Shown: positions 1 to 7,869, counted from the stretch's first letter. The stretch: 64,000 bases of DNA from Thermotoga caldifontis AZM44c09 (GCF_000828655.1 NZ_AP014509.1:1054001-1118000); one strand, 5' to 3'. A program made the numbers and translations. The notes: generated by a model from the sequence alone, not told the origin.

Positions 1-111
1 ATGGGACTTCTGTATCAGAGCTCTCTCGGCTTGATGGTATCGCTGTCTCTGTTACTTCAGCTTGGGAGCGTTGCGGTCATGTACGTGCTCAAAGCCCGCG
101 CGGCGGTTTGA
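1..111 (+). CDS. C-terminal end of an unidentified membrane protein (partial)
   Basis: The first 111 bases read as an open frame ending in TGA, giving 36 residues that are mostly hydrophobic (LLYQSS, then MVSLSLLLQLGSVAVMYVL) and close with a short basic tail KARAAV. This looks like the last transmembrane helix of a polytopic protein whose body lies upstream of the window. The frame overlaps the end of the convergent glycosyltransferase gene by 23 bases. The family cannot be named from this piece. Confidence 0.45.
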   Translation: MGLLYQSSLGLMVSLSLLLQLGSVAVMYVLKARAAV

Positions 112-808
112 CGATGTACCAGAGAAGTTTGGCAACATCTCTGGGCACGTTCTTCTTCTGGCGTGGTGATTGAAGGTATCTGTACAGCCATTCGAGTTTG
201 AGATCCTGAAAGATCTTCGGGGCTCTCCTTTTGTAACCCGAGATCACGTCGAACGAGCCGCCCACGCCCATCGCGAAAATTGCAGGGACTTTCTGAAAGT
301 GTTTGTGTATCCATGTTTCCTGTTTTGGAACACCCATGCCGACGAACAACAGATCGGCTCTGGAAGATGAAATGAGTTCTATCGGGCCGTCTCCGTTGAA
401 ATAACCGTGGTGGTAACCGGCTATTATGCTGCCGTAAGTTTTTTCCAGATTCTTCGCCGCCTTTTCGACGACCTCCGGTTTGCTTCCCAGTAGAAAAACC
501 TTCAGTTTCTCTTTCGCTGCGACCTCGCAGAGACGGAGCATCATGTCTATGCCCGTGACGCGTTCGGACGTTTTCCTGTGGAACCTTTTTATCGCGAGGA
601 TCACGCCGAACCCATCAGGAAGGATGAGGTCAGCGCTGCGAACGACCTTTCTGTACTCCGGACTCTCTATCGTTGTGACGACGATGGTGGCGTTCGCGGT
701 GACGACGAAAGTTTTCTTCCTCTGGAGGACCCTGTCTCTGATCTCCGAGAACATTTCGTCAAAGGTCCCTACGCTCACTGGCAGGCCGAAGATTTCTACC
801 TTTTCCAA
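89..808 (-). CDS. WecG/TagA/CpsF family glycosyltransferase
   Basis: A 239-aa cytoplasmic GT26-type glycosyltransferase, the family that adds the second sugar (for example ManNAc) to an undecaprenyl-diphosphate-linked acceptor in cell-surface polysaccharide synthesis. Recognisable motifs in order are VTANATIVV near residue 37, LPDGFGV near 65, LLGSKPEVVEKA near 107, VGMGVPKQE near 157 and GVGGSFDVISG near 181. Length matches the family. I place the start at a TTG eight bases after GGAGG (MEKVEIFG); an earlier TTG would overlap that Shine-Dalgarno. It is transcribed away from the tRNA-Leu gene. The exact sugar donor cannot be told from sequence. Confidence 0.85.
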   Translation of the reverse strand: MEKVEIFGLPVSVGTFDEMFSEIRDRVLQRKKTFVVTANATIVVTTIESPEYRKVVRSADLILPDGFGVILAIKRFHRKTSERVTGIDMMLRLCEVAAKEKLKVFLLGSKPEVVEKAAKNLEKTYGSIIAGYHHGYFNGDGPIELISSSRADLLFVGMGVPKQETWIHKHFQKVPAIFAMGVGGSFDVISGYKRRAPKIFQDLKLEWLYRYLQSPRQKKNVPRDVAKLLWYIVKPPRGL

Positions 809-853
809 GGGGAAACCTCCAAACAAAATTTAAGGCCGGTGTACCCGGCCTCC

Positions 854-941
854 TGGTGCCGAGGGCGGGACTTGAACCCGCACGGGTGGAAACCCACATG
901 ATCCTGAGTCATGCGCGTCTGCCATTTCCGCCACCTCGGCA
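854..941 (-). tRNA. tRNA-Leu (anticodon CAG)
   Basis: On the minus strand the sequence begins TGCCGAGGTGGCGGAAATGG and ends CCCTCGGCA followed by an encoded CCA. The acceptor stem TGCCGAG/CTCGGCA pairs fully, the anticodon stem CATGA/TCATG encloses CTCAGGA (anticodon CAG), and a long variable arm (TGGGTTTCCACCC) marks a class II tRNA. The T arm is GCGGGTTCAAGTCCCGC. Confidence 0.97.
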
Positions 942-955
942 CGCTGCCGTAAATA

Positions 956-984
956 ATATTACCACATACCGCCGGCCAGTTCAA
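956..984 (-). promoter_or_regulatory. Sigma-A-type promoter for tRNA-Leu
   Basis: On the minus strand TTGAAC is followed by a 17-base spacer and TAATAT, ending 14 bases before the mature tRNA 5' end. Both hexamers are near consensus and the spacing is ideal. Confidence 0.8.
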
Positions 985-1041
985 GAGTCTTCAGCCAGGT
1001 CATGGATACAGAACTGGTACAGAAATGAAATGATCGTGTCA

Positions 1042-1070
1042 TTGATATGGTGTTCTATATTACTATAACA
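1042..1070 (+). promoter_or_regulatory. Promoter with a possible GntR/YtrA operator
   Basis: TTGATA (1042-1047) lies 16 bases before TATAAC (1064-1069), with start of transcription expected near 1076 and the GGAGGTG site at 1080-1086. An imperfect dyad, TGTT-TATA / TATA-ACA (1051-1070), overlaps the -10 element. Because the operon encodes a GntR-type regulator, this dyad is a candidate autoregulatory operator; that part is inference. Confidence 0.45.
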
Positions 1071-1091
1071 ATATGATACGGAGGTGACAGG

Positions 1092-2021
1092 ATGTCTCTC
1101 ATCCTTCAATCCAGGCTCGTAAGAATGGCTTTGATACTGGCAGCGCTCGGGGTTCTCGGCTGGTTGACGCCTTTCGCCCCACTCAAATTCATGGTTGCGC
1201 TCGCATCGGTTGTGATCCTCGCTATTTCTATGAAAGTGTACATCAGGCGCGTTGCAGGACTCACAGTACTTTCGATCGTCTTATTCCTCGTGCCCATGAC
1301 GGTGAACCTTTATTCGAAGGTCATTCTCGGTGCGCTCGAAAGCCTGAGCATCTGGCCGTACGTGTCGATCGGCGCAGAGCGTGAACCGAACGAGACACTA
1401 ACGCTGCAATCCAACGTATCGATCGCGATCCATGGGAGTGTGGAAGTGACACTGGTCGGGGGAAAATCCGTTGAGCTTCCAGCGGAGCTGAAGGTAAAAA
1501 CTGAGAAAGACCGACTGGAAATCTCGGGCGGTGAGAGCTCTCGAAAGTACATCATGAAGATCGGTACGGATGGGCTCAGAACGCTCTTCATCGATGCTTC
1601 CTCGATCTCGCTGAAAGGTGAAGGGTCCATGGACGAGCTTCAGATCGAAGGTACAGCGATAAACGTGGTTGCGAGCGTTCAAAGCAAAAAGTTGTTCATC
1701 AAGGGAACAGGTGTCAACGTGGACTCGATCCTTTCCGGTGAGAGTTTACGCATCGATGGAACGGGATTGAACCTGAAAGGTACGCTCTCGTTCGATCAGG
1801 TAAAGATCGATGGAACGGGCATATCGATGAAACTGGAATTGAGTGATTGTGAGCAGGTGTTCATCGATGGTACGGGCATCAACGGTGAAGTGAAGGTGGC
1901 TGGTACGAGAGACACCAAACTGGTGCTGAGCGGAACGGGTGGAACTGTGAAGCTGCAGAACACGATAGGAGACAGGTTGAACGTGCAGAGTTCGAACGTT
2001 AAGGTGACGAGTGAGTGGTGA
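1092..2021 (+). CDS. Membrane protein with C-terminal IDGTG-repeat beta-solenoid
   Basis: A 309-aa protein of unknown function. Residues 8-100 hold three to four hydrophobic segments. From about residue 125 the chain turns polar and beta-rich, and from 180 to 300 it contains about six units of 18-21 residues centred on GTG-type turns (IEGTAIN, IKGTGVN, IDGTGLN, IDGTGIS, IDGTGIN, LSGTGG), as in beta-helix or GIN/DUF4097-like domains. RBS GGAGGTG sits 6 bases before ATG. It is first in an operon with a GntR regulator, a membrane component and an ABC ATPase, suggesting an envelope-stress or export role. The repeat domain would lie at the membrane surface; which side is not clear. Confidence 0.75.
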   Translation: MSLILQSRLVRMALILAALGVLGWLTPFAPLKFMVALASVVILAISMKVYIRRVAGLTVLSIVLFLVPMTVNLYSKVILGALESLSIWPYVSIGAEREPNETLTLQSNVSIAIHGSVEVTLVGGKSVELPAELKVKTEKDRLEISGGESSRKYIMKIGTDGLRTLFIDASSISLKGEGSMDELQIEGTAINVVASVQSKKLFIKGTGVNVDSILSGESLRIDGTGLNLKGTLSFDQVKIDGTGISMKLELSDCEQVFIDGTGINGEVKVAGTRDTKLVLSGTGGTVKLQNTIGDRLNVQSSNVKVTSEW

Positions 2022-2386
2022 ACATGCTGAGAAAGGTCGACAAGCACAGCGGTATTCCGGCGTATCTTCAGATAGTCAATCAAATAAAGGCCGAGATCCT
2101 GCTCGGCAATCTGAAGGCTGGTCAGCAGCTTCCAACCGTCCGGGAACTCGAAACGATCTTCGACGTGAACATAAACACGATTCTGAAGGCCTTTGACAGG
2201 TTGAAAATGGAAGGCTACCTGGTGGCTGAACAGGGGGTTGGATATTTCGTGGCGAAGGAACTGAACGTCGATGCCGAGATCGTCTCGGCGATCAGGGAAC
2301 TGGTTTCCAAAATGAAGTCCAGACAGTTCGACCTGTACACAACCCTGGTCCTCATCGAGGAGGTGTGGAGGAATGAGAGAATTTGA
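2015..2386 (+). CDS. GntR-family (YtrA-type) transcriptional regulator
   Basis: A 123-aa regulator. Residues 10-75 form a winged helix-turn-helix typical of GntR proteins (QIKAEILLGNLKAGQQLPTV, then NINTILKAFDRL and GYLVAEQGVGYFV). The short helical C-terminal tail without a ligand domain is typical of the YtrA subfamily, which usually controls a neighbouring ABC exporter. It overlaps the upstream gene by 7 bases and the next by 14, so translation is coupled. GTG at 2015 or 2018 and ATG at 2024 are all possible starts; AAGGTG upstream favours the GTG codons. Confidence 0.88.
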   Translation: MVNMLRKVDKHSGIPAYLQIVNQIKAEILLGNLKAGQQLPTVRELETIFDVNINTILKAFDRLKMEGYLVAEQGVGYFVAKELNVDAEIVSAIRELVSKMKSRQFDLYTTLVLIEEVWRNERI

Positions 2387-2945
2387 TGTCTATGTGAAGA
2401 AACAGCTTCTCGAGAAATTTCCCAGCATGGTGTTCTTCTTCGTCGTCACGATGATACCGAACTACGGCGCGAAGGTCTTCGGTAGCTTCTTTTTGATACT
2501 CTTTTCACTGGCGAGCGACGTGAGACAGAAACGACTGGACCTTCTGCTCTATCTTCCACTCACGCGCAAACAGATATTCTGGTTCGAATACCTGTTTCTT
2601 TCTCTTCTAATCTCTGTTTCGTTCTTTGTCGGACTCCCCTTCGCGGAAAGAAACGTCGGAGCTTTCTTGATACTGCTCAGGTCTCTGATCTTCCTGTGGG
2701 CTTATCTGGGCGTTGTTCTGTCGGCCGTGAGCGTCGGATTCGATCCTTTCGGTGCGGCGTTTCTGTTTTTACTCTTCGATCTCGTCATGAGCTCGATAGG
2801 TTCAACGAAGCTGTCCGTCAGTTTCAACCCGTACAGATTCGTCAGCCCCCTGAGGCAGGAAAGCATTCTGGCATCTTTCATCTTCGCTATCGGCTTGACC
2901 TGCGTTTCTTACAGACTCTTCACGACGAGGGGTGGAGAAAGATGA
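2373..2945 (+). CDS. ABC exporter membrane subunit, small (putative)
   Basis: A 190-aa polytopic membrane protein with about five hydrophobic segments and the pattern SDVRQKRLDLLLYLPLTRKQ after the second one; an LPLTRK-like loop is typical of ABC-2 permeases of YtrC/YtrD type. It lies between the GntR regulator and the ATPase, overlapping the ATPase start by 4 bases (ATGA). Inferred to be the permease partner of that ATPase. It is shorter than usual ABC-2 permeases, so it may act as a dimer. Confidence 0.7.
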   Translation: MREFDVYVKKQLLEKFPSMVFFFVVTMIPNYGAKVFGSFFLILFSLASDVRQKRLDLLLYLPLTRKQIFWFEYLFLSLLISVSFFVGLPFAERNVGAFLILLRSLIFLWAYLGVVLSAVSVGFDPFGAAFLFLLFDLVMSSIGSTKLSVSFNPYRFVSPLRQESILASFIFAIGLTCVSYRLFTTRGGER

Positions 2946-3766
2946 TCCGTGTGGAACATCTGAGAAAGAACTTTTCCGGCAAGCAGGTTCTGAGCGATGT
3001 GTCTTTTTCTGTGGAACCGAACAGTATCCTTGCACTCGTTGGTCCGAACGGGGCGGGAAAGACCACGACGGTCCGGTGCGTGACGGGCGTTTTGAAACCG
3101 GATGGGGGTTCAATAACTCTGTTCGATGCGAAGTTCGATCGCGTCGATTCGCACATCGTCAAGCAAAGGATCGCGGTGGTTCCAGAAGAGAGGACCGTTT
3201 TCAGAAACTTCACTGGCTCGGACTACGCACAGCTGTGGTCGAGTCTTTATCCCGGCTGGGATGAATCGACCTTTTCAAACTTCGTCGCCCGTTACGGGTT
3301 CGATCTCTCCCAGAAGGTTGAATCCTACTCCATAGGCATGAAAACGCTGTTTCTGGTCGGCCTGTGCATCTGCAGTCAGGCAGACTTGCTCATACTCGAT
3401 GAGCCAACCCAGCATCTGGATCCCACCGTGAGACTGGAGGTCATGTCTCTGCTGAAAGGATATGTGGACGATAGAAGATCGGCCATAGTGTGTTCACACG
3501 AAATCTTCGAACTCGAAGAGTACGCCACGCACCTGGCAATCATGAAAGAGGGAAGGATCATCTACGCAGATTCCATCGACGCAGCCAAGGAGAAACACAG
3601 ACTGATCGAAAGGGGAGAAACCTTTGAAAAAGGTGAGATCGTAGGTCTGGTGGGACAGGCGGTGCTGGTTAGAACGGATGCCGACATCGGCAGGTTTCCA
3701 AAGCTCAGCGAGATCGTGGTTGGCTATCTGGCAGGCAAATCCGAACGCAAACTCGCACTGAAATGA
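2942..3766 (+). CDS. ABC transporter ATP-binding protein
   Basis: A 274-aa ATPase starting at ATG 2942 (MIRVEHLRKNF). Walker A is GPNGAGKTTT near residue 38; the Q-loop region carries VVPEERTVF; Walker B LLILDEPTQHLDP lies near 152-164; the H-loop is IVCSHEIFELEE near 183. The usual LSGG signature is changed to YSIGMKT, as in many YtrB/CcmA-like exporter ATPases. Last gene of the GntR operon; followed by a hairpin shared with the convergent permease gene. Confidence 0.92.
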   Translation: MIRVEHLRKNFSGKQVLSDVSFSVEPNSILALVGPNGAGKTTTVRCVTGVLKPDGGSITLFDAKFDRVDSHIVKQRIAVVPEERTVFRNFTGSDYAQLWSSLYPGWDESTFSNFVARYGFDLSQKVESYSIGMKTLFLVGLCICSQADLLILDEPTQHLDPTVRLEVMSLLKGYVDDRRSAIVCSHEIFELEEYATHLAIMKEGRIIYADSIDAAKEKHRLIERGETFEKGEIVGLVGQAVLVRTDADIGRFPKLSEIVVGYLAGKSERKLALK

Positions 3767-3768
3767 AA

Positions 3769-3786
3769 GCGGGCCTGACGGCCCGC
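3769..3786 (-). terminator. Terminator hairpin between convergent genes
   Basis: GCGGGCC-TGAC-GGCCCGC forms a 7-bp stem. On the minus strand it is followed by TTTCATTT, so it serves the purine permease; it may also stop the plus-strand operon. Confidence 0.7.
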
Positions 3787-3791
3787 CTCAC

Positions 3792-5126
3792 TCATTCTCT
3801 CAGCAGGATCAGATACAGGACGAAGAGCACCGCAAGGATCCAGGTGAACCAGTGTACCTGTTTCGCTTTTCCCGAAAGCGCCTTGACGATCGGATACGTC
3901 ACTATTCCCAGCGCTATACCGTTCGCGATCGAGTACGTCAGTGGCATCATGAGCAACGTTATGAAAGCGGGGATCGCTTCGGTGATATCGTCCCAGTCAA
4001 CCTTTTTCAGACTCTTCATCATCAGCACACCCACGAATATCAATGCGGGAGCCGTTGCCGCAGCGGGTACCGTCATCGCTAAGGGTGAGAAGAACAGCAT
4101 CAGCAACATCAAAACAGCGACCGTGACCGCCGTCAAACCCGTTCTGCCGCCCTCCGCTATACCCGCGCTGCTCTCGATGTAGGTCGTGACTGTGGAAGTT
4201 CCGAAGATGGCTCCAACGGATGTTCCAACTGCGTCGGCCAGGTAGGCCCTCGAAGCTCTGGGGAACTCTCCGTTCTTCGTGAACCCAGTGGATTCTGCGA
4301 GTCCCGTCAAAGTTCCGACCGTATCGAAAAAGTCCACAAAGAAGAAGGTGAAGACCACCATCCAGAACGTCGCGCTGCCGAGTGCCTGCAGGTTGAAGTC
4401 CATCTTCATGAACGTCGGTGCCACGCTCGGAATCTTCCCCACGATGCCGTGATACTTCGTCACACCGAACACTGGTAATGCCCCTATCACGGTGCTGGCA
4501 AGAATGCCTATCATGATCGCACCTGGTATTTTCATTGCGAACAGCGCGGCAATGATGAAGAAGCCTATGATCGCTACCAGAACGTTCGGATCACTCAGAT
4601 GGCCGAGGCTGACGAACGTTGCAGGATCGCTCACCACGATACCCGCACTCTTCAAGCCTATGAACGCGATGAACAAACCTATACCGGCCCCGGTCGCAAG
4701 CTTGACCGATGCAGGTATCGCCCTCACGACAAAGCTCCTGGCACCGGTCACAGTCAGGATTATGAAAATGATTCCTTCGACGAACACTGCCGCGAGTGCC
4801 ACTCTCCAGTCGATGCCCATTTTGAGACAGACTGTGAAGGCGAAATACGCGTTCAGACCCATACCCGGAGCGAGTGCGAACGGATAGTTGGCGTACAGGC
4901 CCATGATCATCGTGGCTATGAAGCTTCCCATGATGGTGGCGACCATGAAAGCACCGAAGAACTGAGCGTAGAGGCTGCTGTCAGCGCTTGCTCCGGGGAT
5001 CACGTTGATGAGGATCGAGGGGTTCACGAACACGATGTAGGCCATCGTCAGGAAGGTGGTGATACCAGCGATGATCTCACGACGAACAGTCGTACCATGC
5101 TCTTTCAAGCGAAAGAGCTTCTCCAT
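3792..5126 (-). CDS. NCS2 family nucleobase permease (AzgA/PbuG type, guanine/hypoxanthine)
   Basis: A 444-aa polytopic membrane protein. The N-terminus MEKLFRLKEHGTTVRREIIA followed by GITTFLTMAYIVFVNP is diagnostic of the AzgA/PbuG branch of NCS2 proton symporters for hypoxanthine, guanine or adenine. Other family blocks are LAPGMGLNAYF, GTSTVTTYIESSAGIAEGGR and VDWDDITEAIPAF. Twelve or more hydrophobic segments and a length typical of the group. The start is the ATG preceded by GGGAGG seven bases upstream. No purine-riboswitch consensus was found in the leader. Confidence 0.92.
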   Translation of the reverse strand: MEKLFRLKEHGTTVRREIIAGITTFLTMAYIVFVNPSILINVIPGASADSSLYAQFFGAFMVATIMGSFIATMIMGLYANYPFALAPGMGLNAYFAFTVCLKMGIDWRVALAAVFVEGIIFIILTVTGARSFVVRAIPASVKLATGAGIGLFIAFIGLKSAGIVVSDPATFVSLGHLSDPNVLVAIIGFFIIAALFAMKIPGAIMIGILASTVIGALPVFGVTKYHGIVGKIPSVAPTFMKMDFNLQALGSATFWMVVFTFFFVDFFDTVGTLTGLAESTGFTKNGEFPRASRAYLADAVGTSVGAIFGTSTVTTYIESSAGIAEGGRTGLTAVTVAVLMLLMLFFSPLAMTVPAAATAPALIFVGVLMMKSLKKVDWDDITEAIPAFITLLMMPLTYSIANGIALGIVTYPIVKALSGKAKQVHWFTWILAVLFVLYLILLRE

Positions 5127-5235
5127 GCGCTCTCCCTCCCACAGGTGGAAGTGAAAAACAAAAGACGGAAAAATCATAACCGCCACAGCTTAAAAGTTTT
5201 TGACGCGGAGGTTGAAAGAGAAAAACGACCAGCAG

Positions 5236-5264
5236 AAAAAGAAAAAGGCCCCTTTTTCGGGGCC
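5236..5264 (-). terminator. Rho-independent terminator (minus strand)
   Basis: On the minus strand GGCCCC-GAAAAA-GGGGCC is followed by TTTTTCTTTTTC. No intact gene lies directly upstream; it sits just after the decayed AIR-synthase-like fragment and is probably that gene's old terminator. Confidence 0.75.
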
Positions 5265-5299
5265 TCAAGTTCGTCAGATTGTATGGAACCGATCTGGCT

Positions 5300-5790
5300 C
5301 GTATTTTCCTGAAAAGTTCATCGAGGTTCTAAATCTCATCGATGGGTCGCACGAAATTTCCTGTAGTAGTTCGGCGTTCGAAGTTTTGCACACCAGCTTT
5401 TGTCCTTCCAGGTCGCAATTTCTCATTTTGCAGACTTGCGATCCTTTGTCTTTATCATCGTTTGATCCTCGGTTCTCATCGATTCGATCCCGCAATCCAG
5501 CCAGTTCGGTCGACTTAGACCGAGGGCCAGTTACGAGCCGAACTCGCCAGGCAGATACTTTTCCTCAGGAGATCTCCCATACTATATATACGGAACCTGG
5601 GTATTTCCTTTTGGAAACAGAACTGTGAATTTTCATGAGTTCGAGCGAAACCAGGCAGCCGGGCGTGGGAATGGAATCCGATCAGTTCAGGACGCACCTT
5701 GAAAGCTTCACACACCGTAGGAAGGATCGCCACTTGCACGATCTCATCTTCCAGGGAAAACTTGACACCACCTGCTCCGTGTGCTAATAT
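5300..5790 (-). pseudogene. Decayed C-terminal fragment of an AIR-synthase-like (PurM/HypE C domain) gene
   Basis: Reading the minus strand from 5790, one frame gives LAHGAGGVKFSLED, then VQVAILPTVCEAFKVRPELI, which resembles the glycine-rich start of the AIRS C domain and the following P-x-VCE-F-x-V-x-P-x-x-LI stretch. A +1 shift then gives PGCLVSLELMK and KYPGSVYIVWEIS (compare SG-LL and IGEI of the family), and a further shift gives RVRLVTGPRS. There is no N-terminal half: the fragment begins at the fMet tRNA promoter. The match is by eye, so the family call is tentative; the multiple frame changes argue for a relic. Confidence 0.4.
5762..5790 (+). promoter_or_regulatory. Consensus promoter for initiator tRNA
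   Basis: A perfect TTGACA (5762-5767), a 17-base spacer and TAATAT (5785-5790), ending 12 bases before the mature tRNA 5' end. Confidence 0.9.
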
Positions 5791-5802
5791 GATTAACGGC
5801 GT

Positions 5803-5879
<77 letters not shown>

Positions 5880-5890
5880 GATTCGTCCAA

Positions 5891-5920
5891 GCCGGGCTCT
5901 GTGGCCCGGCTTTTGTTTTT
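5891..5920 (+). terminator. Terminator of tRNA-fMet
   Basis: GCCGGGC-TCTGTG-GCCCGGC followed by TTTTGTTTTT. Confidence 0.92.
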
Positions 5921-6350
5921 GCGTACAGTCCGGTCGACAAGGCTGGCTCTTTGTTTTTCCATTGAGTCAAGGAGAAGCTGGAAGGTGTTTAACGCAAAAG
6001 GTGCCACATTCTTTGTATAGACTTCGTTCGTTGTAAGAGAGATAATGCTACGCACGGTAAACAAGCACAGGTTTGTGTCGAAAGAAGGAATGCTGACACG
6101 ACTTGGAAAGAGATGTGGGAACATATTCAAGGAAATTTTCGAAGGCGCACGAACGGTGCTCGAGACGTGGCTTACTACTTCCAGAGCAGGGAAGAAAATT
6201 CCGATCGATGAAAATCAGCGGCTAAACTCGTTGAGTACTTTTCCCTTTGGTGGAAGAAAACTTTGGGATCAAAACACTTCTGCTATACGTGATGGGTGAA
6301 CAATCGTTCGAAGTTTTCTGGAAAGCCGAAGTGTCAGCCGCGGTTTTTTT
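5921..6350 (+). other. Gene-poor spacer
   Basis: No convincing gene. An 84-codon frame at 6045-6299 has no ribosome binding site and no recognisable family, and the opposite strand is no better. The sequence is A+T-richer than the core genes nearby and is probably degraded DNA at the edge of the accessory island. Confidence 0.5.
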
Positions 6351-6353
6351 ATT

Positions 6354-6380
6354 TTGACATTTGGTATTACAATGCATAGT
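6354..6380 (+). promoter_or_regulatory. Probable promoter of the accessory cassette
   Basis: A perfect TTGACA (6354-6359) follows a T-rich run. The -10 is less certain: CATAGT (6375-6380) is 15 bases away. AGGAGG follows at once (6381-6386). Confidence 0.45.
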
Positions 6381-6387
6381 AGGAGGT

Positions 6388-6537
6388 GTGAATATCCAGG
6401 TCTGGCTTGGGATTATCCCTCTTTTCATTATCGGCTCTGTTATTCTCATCTCCACATGTTCATATAAGCTCCGTGGTAATTTGTCTGATTTCAACCTTTT
6501 GGTGCGCCTTGAAAACCTCACGTATCGCTATAGGTAG
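6388..6537 (+). CDS. Small membrane peptide (putative, 49 aa)
   Basis: After AGGAGG (6381-6386) a frame of 49 codons encodes a short N-terminus, a hydrophobic helix (VWLGIIPLFIIGSVILIST) and a basic, polar tail ending YRYR. This is the shape of a single-span membrane peptide. The only standard start codon, GTG at 6388, is one base from the Shine-Dalgarno, which is too close; in-frame ATC at 6394 would be better spaced but is a rare start. It ends 34 bases before the next gene's start and probably shares its transcript. Unrecognised family; existence as a gene is uncertain. Confidence 0.35.
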   Translation: MNIQVWLGIIPLFIIGSVILISTCSYKLRGNLSDFNLLVRLENLTYRYR

Positions 6538-6556
6538 TATAATATGAAAACCTCAC
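6510..6556 (+). repeat. 12-bp direct repeat around a TATAAT
   Basis: TGAAAACCTCAC occurs at 6510-6521 and again at 6545-6556, 35 bases apart. A perfect TATAAT (6538-6543) sits between them just before the 432-aa gene. It could be a paired regulator site or a small duplication. Confidence 0.5.
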
Positions 6557-6570
6557 ACGGAGGTGAAAGT

Positions 6571-7869
6571 GTGAGAGAGCAGGAAGGAGAAGAAAAGAAA
6601 CTTCAGAATCAGGAATTCGACACTGATATCTCACCTGAGTGGCAAAAGAAATTTCCTATCCGGGGACTTCTGATAGTCATTCTCATCCTTTTGTGTTCTG
6701 GTTCTCTTGTAACCAGCCTGTTAACTGTGTTCTTATTAAACCAGTTTCTTAGTAACGCTCAGATATTCTTCAAGCCATCAGCTCATAGTTCAATTATTCC
6801 TCGCCTCATCGAAGAAGCAGAAACCAGATTGTCCGAGAAAGACTATGAAACTGCTCATCTCATGATTCTAAACGCGTTAATACACTCTCTTAACAATTCT
6901 GAGCTTTTCGAGGAATACGAACGAATCCTCAACCTGGTCACCTCAAACGTTGAGAGTCCCCAAACCGTGCTCTGGATTTTGAACACTGGAGAAACTCTTA
7001 TTATAAAAGCAATGTTTGAGAAGGATCCAGTACATTTCTCGAGCATCTATCAGATTTTGAAATTTATAAGAGACAAAAGATCGGAGTATCTCGAGAATCT
7101 AGTAGGGTACATCTGGAAACTCGAAAAAGGTGGAGAAATTGAACGGGTGAATCTCCTCACGAGGAGCTGCATGGACATTTTTGCATCTTCCAAAAAACTA
7201 GCAGAAAGCCTTATAGATTTATTCGTAAAAAGACTGGAGCATCTTTCGGAGTCAGAGGATCCTTTGCTTGGCCAAGCATATGATACTCTGGAGATAGCAT
7301 TATCTCTTGAGGAAAAGCTTGCCTCAAGCATGATCGAGATTACCTCAATTAAAGAGAAAGTCAGCAGGATAAATGAACTAGTTGGTTACATTGAAAAGAG
7401 AGAACTAGAGAGAGAAAAAGCTTCGTTACTAGCCTCACCTGATATATGGAAATACAAAGATGAATCTGAGGAGGTATTATCAGCAAAGGTCCAGACTTTT
7501 GTAACAAAAGTCCAGGTGCTACTCAATAATCCTCTTATGGATGACAGTGAGAAAGAAAAAATTTACCAGACCATGTACAAAATTCAGAAGGACTATCAAA
7601 CCATACTTGAGGAGAAGAAAGCTAAGAGTTTGAAATACTACAATCAATGGGCACTGGAGATCTTAAAAAAGTATAATCCTAACTGGAAAACATCACAAAT
7701 AGTTGAATATGGAAGAGAATTGGGAAAGATTGATAGAAAGTACTTGTTTACGGAGGTTGATATGTACTATAACTACCTGCTCTCCAAAATCATTGAAAAA
7801 CTCAAGGAAAAGGAGGACATCACTAAATTCGTAGACAACATGTTTCAGCAACACAAGCATTCACCATAG
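6571..7869 (+). CDS. Membrane-anchored helical protein of unknown function
   Basis: A 432-aa protein with no family I recognise. An acidic, Glu/Gln-rich N-terminus of about 25 residues is followed by one strong membrane helix (residues 32-57, GLLIVILILLCSGSL onward), and the remaining 370 residues are charged and predicted helical, with stretches resembling tetratricopeptide or coiled-coil helices (for example LIEEAETRLSEKDYETAHL). With a cytoplasmic N-terminus the large domain would face outside. GTG 6571 is chosen because GGAGGTG lies 6 bases upstream; ATG 6544 lacks a site. Codons are A/T-richer than in neighbouring operons. It ends 15 bases before the next gene, so the two are co-transcribed. 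Confidence 0.75.
   Translation: MREQEGEEKKLQNQEFDTDISPEWQKKFPIRGLLIVILILLCSGSLVTSLLTVFLLNQFLSNAQIFFKPSAHSSIIPRLIEEAETRLSEKDYETAHLMILNALIHSLNNSELFEEYERILNLVTSNVESPQTVLWILNTGETLIIKAMFEKDPVHFSSIYQILKFIRDKRSEYLENLVGYIWKLEKGGEIERVNLLTRSCMDIFASSKKLAESLIDLFVKRLEHLSESEDPLLGQAYDTLEIALSLEEKLASSMIEITSIKEKVSRINELVGYIEKRELEREKASLLASPDIWKYKDESEEVLSAKVQTFVTKVQVLLNNPLMDDSEKEKIYQTMYKIQKDYQTILEEKKAKSLKYYNQWALEILKKYNPNWKTSQIVEYGRELGKIDRKYLFTEVDMYYNYLLSKIIEKLKEKEDITKFVDNMFQQHKHSP

Noticed and set aside
2696-2941. N-terminal extension of the ABC ATPase by 82 residues.
   Set aside because: It overlaps the membrane-subunit gene, lacks family similarity, and ATG 2942 gives the normal N-terminus.
5127-5300. Purine riboswitch ahead of the NCS2 permease.
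   Set aside because: The conserved three-way-junction sequences are not present, and the terminator there better fits the decayed gene upstream.
6045-6299. 84-codon plus-strand frame as a gene.
   Set aside because: No Shine-Dalgarno, no promoter and no recognisable motif; sits in degraded sequence.
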